6,099 bases of DNA from an uncultured Collinsella sp. (GCA_900547655.1 URHQ01000102.1:1-6099); one strand, 5' to 3'; positions 1-5,262 are shown, counted from the first letter of the stretch. The notes: generated from the letters alone by a model not told the origin. Numbers and translations: made by a program.

Positions 1-551
1 TTTAAATCCTCCAATAAGAGCGTTTTTTGGCGATTATTCTCGATAATTGTCTTCTTCCGATTATCTGCTTCTATCTTTTCGCTTTTCTCGTTCGACCTTG
101 CGCTCATGCCAAACAGAAAGCCGATTCCAATTAGTGCGGTTATTGCAAGAGGGAGAAATGGTTTAATTACATTAATTAAGCCAAAAAAGGGCTTTACTAG
201 GTATGAGCAGTAGCCGCCGAGGTCGGGACTAAAAATAAGGGCTACAAATGCATACCCGCTGAAAATCGAACTAATAAACGAAGCAAAGATCGTCACTATG
301 AAGGCCAGTGCGATAATTCCTGCGGCAGATGTTGCGCCAAACAATAGGGCTGAGAAGATGCCTCCAGATATATTGCCGGCAAGTCCACTTTCGCTGTAGT
401 CGTTTGGAACGTCGGTCGGGGCCAGTTTTTTTCTTTCTGAACTGACATAGCCTTCGAGAGCCCGGATTGCGTTTTGCTGTACAAGCACTGATTTTTCTAA
501 ACAGTAGATTGATTTGACGTAGTTTTGCAGGTCGTTCCCCTGAACTTCCAT
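1..551 (-). CDS. Membrane protein of unknown function, partial (3' end beyond the left edge)
   Basis: An uninterrupted minus-strand frame of 183 codons starts at ATG 551-549 and is still open at base 1, so the C-terminus is missing. An AAGGA ribosome binding site (565-561) lies 9 bases upstream of the ATG, and the first upstream in-frame stop comes before any other usable start codon. Residues 1-45 are soluble and look helical (an LEKSVLVQQNAIRALEGY stretch, coiled-coil-like). Residues about 50-60 are polar. Hydrophobic segments lie at about 62-85, 88-108 and 128-149. Residues 151-183 are highly charged (Glu/Lys/Arg/Asn) and may start a cytoplasmic coiled coil. AT-rich codons (ATA, TTA, CTA, AAA) contrast with the core genes to the right. 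I do not recognise a named family. The N-terminus recalls hypothetical proteins of Firmicutes and Actinobacteria, from memory only. It is divergent from the XRE regulator at 617, which may control it. Existence is fairly sure; function is unknown. Confidence 0.75.
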   Translation of the reverse strand, partial: MEVQGNDLQNYVKSIYCLEKSVLVQQNAIRALEGYVSSERKKLAPTDVPNDYSESGLAGNISGGIFSALLFGATSAAGIIALAFIVTIFASFISSIFSGYAFVALIFSPDLGGYCSYLVKPFFGLINVIKPFLPLAITALIGIGFLFGMSARSNEKSEKIEADNRKKTIIENNRQKTLLLEDL

Positions 552-616
552 GTCTGACCGTCCTTGTTGTAATATATCCCAACAGTAGCATTACTATATC
601 ACATACGCTCTCTAGC
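552..616. promoter_or_regulatory. Shared divergent control region with a candidate operator repeat
   Basis: These 65 bases separate the starts of the minus-strand membrane protein gene and the XRE regulator. TAATATATC (570-578) and TACTATATC (592-600) match at 8 of 9 positions and sit 22 bp apart, about two helical turns, as expected for a dimeric or paired regulator site. The first copy is also framed by the short inverted repeat TGTTG (565-569) and CAACA (580-584). For the plus strand, TTGTAA (567-572) and TACTAT (592-597) are a possible -35/-10 pair with a long 19-bp spacer. For the minus strand, TATATT (577-572) is a possible -10 box. Autoregulation by the XRE protein is inference; promoters are read by eye only. 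Confidence 0.4.
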
Positions 617-844
617 ATGGATAACAGCCAGAATGCGGGATATAGAGTGCTCGTAGGTCATAATTTAAAAAAGCTGAGAACGACCCAAGGACTGTCGTTG
701 CGAAAGCTTGGCTATATGACCGGAATTGACTATGCGCATATTCATTCAATCGAAACGGGTAATGCTAATCCGACAATTGGTACATTGATAAAACTTGCCG
801 ATGCATTGGACATCGACTTGAAAAGTCTATTCGGCTCGAATTAG
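617..844 (+). CDS. Small XRE-family helix-turn-helix transcriptional regulator
   Basis: This 75-residue protein is essentially one HTH_3/XRE DNA-binding domain. Helix 1 spans about residues 10-22 (VGHNLKKLRTTQGLS). The helix-turn-helix covers about 27-46 (SLRKLGYMTG, then recognition helix around DYAHIHSIETG), and NPTIGTLIKLADALDIDLKSLF closes the five-helix bundle, as in phage 434 Cro/C1 and restriction-modification controller proteins. No sensor or dimerisation domain is appended. The ATG at 617 has no clear Shine-Dalgarno, so it may be leaderless or nearly so. A GTG at 647 (codon 11), with a weak GGGA upstream, is an alternative start that would keep the whole domain. It is divergent from the membrane protein gene and shares its AT-rich composition (ATA, AGA and AAA codons). 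Repression or activation of that divergent gene and of itself is the usual arrangement, but is inferred here. Confidence 0.85.
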   Translation: MDNSQNAGYRVLVGHNLKKLRTTQGLSLRKLGYMTGIDYAHIHSIETGNANPTIGTLIKLADALDIDLKSLFGSN

Positions 845-851
845 CAAGTCA

Positions 852-882
852 TTTATAAGGGTTGATATCTGCCTGCTACAAT
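852..882 (+). promoter_or_regulatory. Candidate promoter of the dCMP deaminase gene
   Basis: TACAAT (877-882) is one mismatch from the -10 consensus and is preceded by TGC (874-876), giving an extended -10 (TGnTACAAT). A weak -35 candidate, TTTATA or TTATAA, lies at 852-858 with an 18 to 19-bp spacer. Transcription would start near 889, about 54 bases before the ATG at 943. This also argues against an upstream TTG start at 862. Read by eye. Confidence 0.5.
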
Positions 883-930
883 GGAGCGAAATCTCCTATA
901 CCGCATCGAGCGGGGCATCACATCGACTGG

Positions 931-936
931 GGAGGT
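931..936 (+). promoter_or_regulatory. Ribosome binding site of the dCMP deaminase gene
   Basis: GGAGGT lies 6 bases upstream of ATG 943. It decides the start: the frame is open back to a TTG at 862, but that codon has no ribosome binding site and overlaps the probable promoter. Confidence 0.85.
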
Positions 937-942
937 ACGCAT

Positions 943-1467
943 ATGTCGGACACTCAGCATCAAACTGCGTCGGGCAAGCGCCGCGACGTTATTAGCTGGG
1001 ATGAGTTCTTTATGAGCGTGGCCATCGCCGCGCAGCGCCGCAGTAAGGACCCCAACACGCAGGTGGGCGCGTGCATCGCCAACACCAACCACCGCATCCT
1101 TTCGGTGGGCTACAACGGTACGCCCTCGGCGCTCAACGACGACTTTTTCCCGTGGGGCACGAGCGACGACCCATTGCAGGATAAGCACAACTACGTGGTG
1201 CATGCCGAGGCCAACGCCGTACTCAACTACCGCGGCTCGCTCAAAGACCTTGAGGGTTCCACGGTCTACGTCACGCTGTTCCCGTGCCACGACTGCGCCA
1301 AGATCCTGGCGCAGGTGGGCGTGGGCGAGGTCGTCTACCTGGACAATAAGTATGCCGACACCGATGACGGCCGCATCAGCCGCCGCATCCTTGACTCCTG
1401 TGGCATCAGCTACCGCCAGGTTATCGTCGATGTCCAGATTGGTACCGGGGGACAGACTCGGCAGTAA
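943..1467 (+). CDS. comEB: dCMP deaminase (ComEB-type deoxycytidylate deaminase)
   Basis: The 174-residue protein belongs to the zinc-dependent cytidine/deoxycytidylate deaminase superfamily. It should convert dCMP to dUMP in the cytoplasm, feeding thymidylate synthase. The catalytic signature is complete: HAEANAVL (H87 zinc ligand, E89 proton shuttle) and PCHDC (C115 and C118 zinc ligands). The N-terminal part shows the family pattern SWDEFFMSVAIAAQRRSKDPNTQVGA and the GYNGTP loop (56-61), typical of dCMP deaminases rather than of free-cytidine or tRNA deaminases. The first 16 residues are a variable, polar extension. Length fits the family. ATG 943 is chosen for its GGAGGT site. A probable promoter of its own lies at 852-882. 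ComEB is named from the Bacillus competence operon, but no competence genes are next to it here, so the housekeeping role is favoured. Symbol assigned by family resemblance. Confidence 0.93.
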   Translation: MSDTQHQTASGKRRDVISWDEFFMSVAIAAQRRSKDPNTQVGACIANTNHRILSVGYNGTPSALNDDFFPWGTSDDPLQDKHNYVVHAEANAVLNYRGSLKDLEGSTVYVTLFPCHDCAKILAQVGVGEVVYLDNKYADTDDGRISRRILDSCGISYRQVIVDVQIGTGGQTRQ

Positions 1468-1600
1468 TATGAGTTGTCGCTGTCTGACGACGAACGCAGC
1501 TCAAAGAGCCCCGTCCCAAATTGACTACTCGTGAAAGTCGCGTCTGCGCGCATGGACGGCTCGTGAGCGGGTACATGGCTGTAGTAACATAGCTTCTGTC

Positions 1601-1616
1601 CGCGGGCGCGCCCGCG
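1601..1616. repeat. Perfect 16-bp GC palindrome in the nifU-type gene's leader
   Basis: CGCGGGCGCGCCCGCG equals its own reverse complement. As RNA it folds into a 6-bp all-GC stem with a CGCG loop, ending 10 bases before the AAAGGAG site of the gene at 1639. No T-run follows, so it does not look like an intrinsic terminator. It could be a leader hairpin or a protein site. Confidence 0.7.
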
Positions 1617-1626
1617 TAATTGTGAG

Positions 1627-1633
1627 AAAGGAG
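1627..1633 (+). promoter_or_regulatory. Ribosome binding site supporting the GTG start at 1639
   Basis: AAAGGAG, within a longer AGAAAGGAG match to the 16S anti-Shine-Dalgarno, lies 5 bases before the GTG. No in-frame ATG fits this site. Confidence 0.85.
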
Positions 1634-1638
1634 CCCCT

Positions 1639-1917
1639 GTGGCTGTTAACGAAGAGCTGCTTAAGAAGGTTCTTGAAGAGATTCGCCCCAACCTGCAGGC
1701 CGATGGCGGCGATATGGAGTATGTGGGCGTCGACGACGAGGGCGTCGTCAAACTGGAGCTGCAGGGCGCTTGCGCCGGCTGCCCCATGAGCTCGCTGACC
1801 CTGTCCATGGGTATTGAACGCATCCTGAAGGAGCATGTGCCCGGCGTTACTCGCGTTGAGCAGGTCAATGCCTCCGGCGAGACCGACGACCTGTACGACG
1901 AGTACGCGCCGTTCTAA
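1639..1917 (+). CDS. NifU C-terminal-domain (Nfu-type) iron-sulfur cluster protein
   Basis: The 92-residue protein is a stand-alone NifU C-terminal domain (the Nfu domain of NifU, NfuA and plant NFU). Such proteins hold a [4Fe-4S] cluster bridged between two monomers and hand it to target enzymes in the cytoplasm. The hallmarks are all present: LLKKVLEEIRPNLQADGGDME (residues 8-27, the conserved RPxLxxDGGD stretch) and GACAGCPMSS with the cluster-binding CxxC at C45 and C48, followed by the family's helix SLTLSMGIERILKEHVPGV. There is no N-terminal A-type or IscU-like domain, so this is the minimal form. The last 15 or so residues are acidic. The start is GTG with a strong ribosome binding site. 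No suf or isc genes are visible alongside; lgt follows after 109 bp. Called by domain; a precise symbol (nfu or nifU) is not certain. Confidence 0.93.
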   Translation: MAVNEELLKKVLEEIRPNLQADGGDMEYVGVDDEGVVKLELQGACAGCPMSSLTLSMGIERILKEHVPGVTRVEQVNASGETDDLYDEYAPF

Positions 1918-1928
1918 GATGCGAAAGC

Positions 1929-1948
1929 TGCGGACGGCATACTCCGCA
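1929..1948 (+). repeat. Small inverted repeat after the NifU-domain gene
   Basis: TGCGGA (1929-1934) and TCCGCA (1943-1948) form a 6-bp stem with an 8-base loop, 11 bases after the stop codon. No T-run follows, so a terminator role is weakly supported. Confidence 0.4.
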
Positions 1949-1966
1949 TAGACGTTACGCCCAAAT

Positions 1967-1999
1967 ATGCGGCTGCGAGCGCAAGGCCCGCGGCCGCAT
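1967..1999 (+). repeat. Strong stem-loop in the lgt leader
   Basis: ATGCGGC (1967-1973) pairs with GCCGCAT (1993-1999). The stem continues through a U-G wobble and GCG/CGC (1975-1977 with 1989-1991), giving 11 pairs around an 11-base loop. Only TTTGT follows, so it is at best a poor intrinsic terminator. It ends about 15 bases before the lgt ribosome binding site and could attenuate, process or insulate the nifU-lgt transcript. Effect inferred, structure seen. Confidence 0.55.
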
Positions 2000-2014
2000 T
2001 TGTATGTAGGGAGC

Positions 2015-2020
2015 AGGGGG
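2015..2020 (+). promoter_or_regulatory. Ribosome binding site of lgt
   Basis: AGGGGG lies 6 bases before ATG 2027, with a further TAGGGAG just upstream (2007-2013). It favours this start over the in-frame ATG at 1967, which has no such site and lies inside the leader hairpin. Confidence 0.75.
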
Positions 2021-2026
2021 ATCGAT

Positions 2027-2848
2027 ATGCTCAACGACCTCTACCATATGCTTGATCCCGTCGCGATCTCGGCGGGCCCCATCACCATCTACTGGTACGG
2101 CCTAGCCTACGTGGTCGGCGCCCTGCTCACGGCGGTCGTCATGTACCGCACGCAGCGCCGTTGGGGTTTTAATATCACGATTGACGACCTGACGAGTGTC
2201 GTGGTCGGCGTGGTCTTTGGCCTCATTATCGGTGCGCGCCTGTTCTACGTTGTCTTTTACGGTGATGGCTACTACTGGGTGCACCCGCTCGAGATCTTTG
2301 CCACCAACGAGGGTGGCATGAGCTTCCATGGCGGCTTGGTGGGCGGCATTATCGGCGGCATCGTCGTGTGCCGCATGTACAAGCTCGACGCCTGGACCAT
2401 CGCCGACCTTGCCGTTATCGGTGCTCCGCTGGCCTTGTGCCTGGGCCGTTGTGCCAACTTTGTCAACGGTGAGCTGTGGGGCAAGCCGACCGATCTGCCC
2501 TGGGGCGTGGTCTTCGGTGGCACCGCGGGCGATATGCCGCGTCACCCCTCCCAGCTTTATGAGGCATTCCTCGAGGGTATTGTGCTCTTTTGCATTCTGC
2601 AGGTGCTCAGCCGCAAAAAGCCGCTACTGCCCCAAGGCACGTTTATGGGCGTGTTTGTGATGGGTTACGGCATCGTTCGCTTTTTGATTGAGTTTGTGCG
2701 TGTGCCCGATGCGCAGCTGGGCTATCTGCTGGGCGGCGTCATCACCATGGGTCAGCTGTTGAGTTTGCCGCTCGTGATCGCCGGCCTAGCGCTCGTCATC
2801 TTTGCCCTCCGCCGCAACCGTCCCCAGCGCATCTACCTCGACGCCTAA
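2027..2848 (+). CDS. lgt: Prolipoprotein diacylglyceryl transferase (Lgt)
   Basis: Lgt transfers a diacylglyceryl group from phosphatidylglycerol to the lipobox cysteine of prolipoproteins in the cytoplasmic membrane, the first step of lipoprotein maturation before signal peptidase II. The 273-residue length and order of motifs fit. They are GPITIYWYGLAYVVG (17-31), GARLFYV (69-75), MSFHGGLVGG with the essential-type histidine (H101), the Lgt signature GRCANFVNGELWG (140-152; R141, N144, N147, E149), PRHPSQLYEA (171-180), and GIVRFLIEFVRVPD (215-228; R218, E222, R225). About seven membrane segments are visible, and the C-terminus is basic (LRRNRPQR). The protein begins directly with MLNDLYHMLDPVAI, typical of the family. 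It may be cotranscribed with the NifU-domain gene 109 bp upstream, though a stem-loop lies between. Its stop codon runs into a hairpin repeat. Confidence 0.97.
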   Translation: MLNDLYHMLDPVAISAGPITIYWYGLAYVVGALLTAVVMYRTQRRWGFNITIDDLTSVVVGVVFGLIIGARLFYVVFYGDGYYWVHPLEIFATNEGGMSFHGGLVGGIIGGIVVCRMYKLDAWTIADLAVIGAPLALCLGRCANFVNGELWGKPTDLPWGVVFGGTAGDMPRHPSQLYEAFLEGIVLFCILQVLSRKKPLLPQGTFMGVFVMGYGIVRFLIEFVRVPDAQLGYLLGGVITMGQLLSLPLVIAGLALVIFALRRNRPQRIYLDA

Positions 2849-2963
2849 CCACCACAAAGGGGACAGGCACCTTTGTGGTGGTTCGCTGGGCAACGATGAC
2901 AGAACCGTAACGTTTCCCCAGATAAAACCTGCCAAAATAAACCTGTCCCTTTTTGGCGGGTTT
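2847..2963. repeat. Composite element: two inverted copies of a GGGACAGG-loop hairpin
   Basis: Left unit (2847-2883) has a perfect 14-bp stem, AACCACCACAAAGG with CCTTTGTGGTGGTT, and a 9-base loop. Right unit (2925-2963) has a 13-bp stem with one G-T pair, AAACCTGCCAAAA with TTTTGGCGGGTTT, and a 13-base loop. Read on the minus strand, the right unit aligns with the left: AACC-rich arm, AAAGGGGACAGG versus AAAAAGGGACAGG, then T-rich arm ending in GGTT. The whole is therefore an inverted pair about 117 bp long. GGGACAGG (2860-2867) and CCTGTCCC (2942-2949) are exact complements. Between them CTGGG (2886-2890) pairs with CCCAG (2917-2921) and AACG (2892-2895) with CGTT (2911-2914). This resembles REP/BIME or MITE architecture. 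It fills the lgt-to-DUF6020 gap and could act as a terminator or 3' end protector for lgt. The class is inferred. Confidence 0.75.
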
Positions 2964-2965
2964 CT

Positions 2966-2972
2966 AGAAAGG
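2966..2972 (+). promoter_or_regulatory. Ribosome binding site supporting the GTG start at 2983
   Basis: AGAAAGG lies 10 bases before the GTG, a slightly long spacing, and directly after the repeat element. No ATG in frame occurs near it; the first internal methionine is residue 64. Confidence 0.65.
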
Positions 2973-2982
2973 CTTTCGAACT

Positions 2983-5166
2983 GTGAAGGATTCCGACCTC
3001 TCCACAACGGCTGCGCGCGACGCTGCCCGTATCGTCTGGTTTAAGCGCTACCCCGCCAAGCAGACGCTCATCGCATTTTTGCTCGCGCTGTTGGCGACCA
3101 CGGCGTTTTCCATCGATCCCTCCCCGGTGTCGAGCAACGCAGTCTTGGCGATTGACCCCAAAGCCTCGGGCATGCTGTACGTGTGCTACGAGGTGCTCCT
3201 CTCGTTTGCCGGCCATACCGACGCGGTCATGCTGCTTGCACTTGCCTGCCTGCTCACCTTGCCGTTTCGCTACGTGTTCTTTGGCCGTGGCGACACCTGG
3301 CGTCCATCGATCATTCTGCCGTCGCTGTTCTTCGCCATCTGCATGGTGTTCGGCCGCAGCTACGACCTCACCGATTCGGCCGAGATCGTGCTCGGCGACA
3401 AAGCCCGCATCATCTGCGCCTGGATTGGCGGCGCGGGCTGGATGCTCTTGGCGGTCGTTGCCTTCTACCTTGCCTTTGAGTGTCTAGATTGGCTGAGCTC
3501 TCGGCGCATTCCGTTTTCCGAAGCGCACTTTGGCCGCGTATGGCGTGTGACTCACGCCGTGCTCTCGGTCCATCCCTTTGCCGGCCCCTTCCTGGTGCTT
3601 ATGATCGCCTGGGCGCCCACGCTTATCGCTTCGCTGCCCGGCCTTTTTATGGGAGATACGGGTGCGCAGATTCGCCAGTGGTTCAACTACCCCAACGGCA
3701 CGAGTGACTACCTGCGTCTGCTCAATCCCAACGTGCTGCTCAACGGGCATCATCCCGTAGTGCACACGGCCATTATCGGCTCGTGCGTTCAGCTGGGGCT
3801 TTCGCTGTTCAACAGCGCTAACGCGGGCCTTGCCATCTACACCTGTGCTCAGTTCGTCATCACGGCCGCCTGCATGGCCTATTCCATTTCGTCGCTGCGC
3901 AAACTGGGCGTGAGCCTGCCGGTTCGCGGTGCGATCCTGCTGTTCTTTGCGTTTATGCCGATGTTCTCTAACTACGCGGCGTTGCTCACCAAAGACGTGC
4001 TCTTTGCCGACGCGTTCTTGGTGCTGTTGGTACAGACCGTCAAGCTCGTGGCATGTGGCTTGCCCCGTCGTGATGCCAATGTCGAGCGAGCGGGCGAGAA
4101 AGCCCCCGTGCTCTTTGCGCGCCACGACTGGCTGCTGCTCGCTCTGGGCGCCATGGGTTCCACGTTTCTGCGCAACGGCGGCCTGGTGTTTCCCCTGGCG
4201 GCATGCGTAATCGCGGCGGCGTTTTGCGTATGGGACGTGCATGTGGCTCGTCGTGCAGCCAAGCAGACTGGTGCTGCGCCTTCGGGCGCCATCCCGCGTT
4301 TCCGCTGGGTTGGCGTTCTCGCGGTGCTCGCGCTCTGCCTTGCCTCTAATATGTACTTCACCAAGGTCTTTATGCCGGCGCACGATATCACGCCTGGTTC
4401 CAAGCGCGAAATCCTTTCGATTCCGTTCCAGCAGACGGCTCGTTTTGTCCAAAAGCACGACGGCCTTAACTCGGGCGTCAACCCCACGGTTAAGGAGGAC
4501 GGCACCATTGTGGAGGCGCCCTGCGACGGTTTGGTGACCGACGAAGAGCGTGCCGTGATCGACCGGGTGCTCAAGTACGAGAACCTGGGCCGCCGCTACA
4601 ACCCCGACAAGTCCGATGCCGTCAAGAACTGCTTTAACGAGTACGCCTCGCAGGAGGACATCGATGCCTATTTTGAGGTATGGGCTCAGATGTTTAAGAA
4701 GGATCCCGAGTGCTATATTTCGGCGCTTATCAATAACTACTATGGTTATTTTTATCCGAGCGCGCGCGATGCCTGGGTCTACAGCACGGCGCGTAGCGCC
4801 GAGATCATGGCGCGTCCCGACAACCTCAAGTACTTCGACTTCCATCCGGTTGACAGCAACGTGGTGCGCTGGTGTGACCACCTGATCAATCTGTACCGTG
4901 TGGCGGTGCAGCGCATCCCGTTTATTTCGCTCACCATGAGCTCGGCCACCTACGTGTGGATCATGATCGCCGTGGTGGTCTACCTGCTGCATCGTCATTC
5001 ATGGCGTGCACTGGCGATCTGGGTGCCGCTGTTGGGCGTGCTCGCCGTGTGCCTGATTGGCCCGTGCAACGGCTCGACTTATATGCGCTACCTGTATCCG
5101 GTCATCGCCTGCATGCCCTTCGCCATCGGCGCCACCGTCACCCGCAGCGACTTCCTCTGGTTCTAA
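2983..5166 (+). CDS. DUF6020-type polytopic membrane protein, possible GT-C glycosyltransferase
   Basis: A 727-residue integral membrane protein with roughly a dozen hydrophobic segments (starting about residue 27; others near 85, 112, 145, 203, 283, 315, 340, 385, 443), one large polar domain at about 460-645, then three closing segments (653-718). Conserved-looking motifs sit at membrane edges: MGDTGAQIRQWF (D225, first large loop after a segment), LLNGHHPVVHT (H256, H257, H261), LLTKDVLFAD (K337, D338), FLRNGG (395-400), SIPFQQTAR (479-487), and MRYLYPV (701-707). This order, acidic residue in a loop after an early segment, then a KD pair and a late soluble domain, is what GT-C lipid-linked-sugar transferases show. 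I recall DUF6020 as the matching family, common in Coriobacteriia and Bifidobacteria. An envelope glycan role is inference; the donor and acceptor are unknown. GTG start, weak-spaced ribosome binding site. It stands alone, with no sugar genes beside it. Confidence 0.8.
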   Translation: MKDSDLSTTAARDAARIVWFKRYPAKQTLIAFLLALLATTAFSIDPSPVSSNAVLAIDPKASGMLYVCYEVLLSFAGHTDAVMLLALACLLTLPFRYVFFGRGDTWRPSIILPSLFFAICMVFGRSYDLTDSAEIVLGDKARIICAWIGGAGWMLLAVVAFYLAFECLDWLSSRRIPFSEAHFGRVWRVTHAVLSVHPFAGPFLVLMIAWAPTLIASLPGLFMGDTGAQIRQWFNYPNGTSDYLRLLNPNVLLNGHHPVVHTAIIGSCVQLGLSLFNSANAGLAIYTCAQFVITAACMAYSISSLRKLGVSLPVRGAILLFFAFMPMFSNYAALLTKDVLFADAFLVLLVQTVKLVACGLPRRDANVERAGEKAPVLFARHDWLLLALGAMGSTFLRNGGLVFPLAACVIAAAFCVWDVHVARRAAKQTGAAPSGAIPRFRWVGVLAVLALCLASNMYFTKVFMPAHDITPGSKREILSIPFQQTARFVQKHDGLNSGVNPTVKEDGTIVEAPCDGLVTDEERAVIDRVLKYENLGRRYNPDKSDAVKNCFNEYASQEDIDAYFEVWAQMFKKDPECYISALINNYYGYFYPSARDAWVYSTARSAEIMARPDNLKYFDFHPVDSNVVRWCDHLINLYRVAVQRIPFISLTMSSATYVWIMIAVVVYLLHRHSWRALAIWVPLLGVLAVCLIGPCNGSTYMRYLYPVIACMPFAIGATVTRSDFLWF

Positions 5167-5167
5167 C

Positions 5168-5200
5168 TTGGTGCATTGAGGTCAGGTTTCTTTGCACCAA
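5168..5200. repeat. Hairpin after the DUF6020 gene, related loop to the 2847-2963 element
   Basis: TTGGTGCA (5168-5175) pairs with TGCACCAA (5193-5200) around a 17-base loop holding GAGGTCAGGTTTCTT. Compared with the minus-strand reading of the right hairpin upstream (GGGACAGGTTTATT), the loop core GG-TCAGGTTT-TT is clearly similar. It starts two bases after the stop codon. No T-run follows, so it is not a classical terminator, but it may protect or end the transcript. Confidence 0.55.
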
Positions 5201-5233
5201 AGGGGCCATCATCACGACGCCTTCATTTTGGGG

Positions 5234-5262
5234 TTTATCTCGCAGGCCAGTAGGTATATCAT
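5234..5262 (+). promoter_or_regulatory. Candidate promoter of the YebC-family gene
   Basis: TTTATC (5234-5239) and TATCAT (5257-5262) are separated by 17 bp. The -10 matches five of six consensus bases, the -35 only about three. Transcription would begin near 5269, giving a leader of about 60 bases. A second AT-rich box, TATATT (5276-5281), lacks a matching -35. The rest of the 5167-5330 gap holds only the hairpin at 5168-5200 and a small bulged stem-loop around 5282-5302. Confidence 0.4.

Larger units (their letters stand above)
1468..1638 (+). other. Intergenic region between dCMP deaminase and NifU-domain genes
   Basis: This 171-bp gap holds no convincing gene. There is no clear intrinsic terminator after the deaminase stop, only an imperfect inverted repeat around 1470-1501 without a T-run. 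TTGACT (1521-1526) resembles a -35 box but has no good -10 box 16 to 19 bp downstream. TAACAT (1585-1590) is a possible -10 with no good -35. A perfect GC palindrome and the nifU ribosome binding site close the region. Confidence 0.5.

Noticed and set aside
271..618. Minus-strand 115-codon frame starting at the edge of the XRE gene
   Set aside because: It overlaps the better-supported minus-strand frame 551-1, has no ribosome binding site, and its product is an Arg/Cys-rich, shadow-like sequence. The start of the frame would also overlap the XRE start codon.
861..882. TTGATA (862-867) as -35 for TACAAT (877-882)
   Set aside because: Spacer would be only 9 bp. The extended -10 with an upstream TTTATA/TTATAA is more acceptable.
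862..942. TTG-initiated 27-residue extension of dCMP deaminase
   Set aside because: No ribosome binding site, it contains the likely -10 box of the promoter, and ATG 943 has a perfectly placed GGAGGT.
1967..2026. 20-residue N-terminal extension of Lgt
   Set aside because: The upstream ATG lacks a ribosome binding site and sits in a strong stem; family members start like the protein from ATG 2027.
1525..2034. Antisense frame across the NifU-domain gene and the lgt leader
   Set aside because: Shadow of the real NifU-domain gene; crosses the structured gap and shows no recognisable domain.
2847..2883. Classical Rho-independent terminator after lgt
   Set aside because: The stem is long and perfect but the right arm is followed by CGCTGGG, not a T-run. 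Termination is possible but the repeat-element reading explains more.
3484..4998. Long (504-codon) antisense frame within the DUF6020 gene
   Set aside because: Mirror frame of a GC-rich coding sequence; product is His/Arg/Val/Gly-rich with no membrane segments or motifs, while the plus strand encodes a coherent membrane protein.
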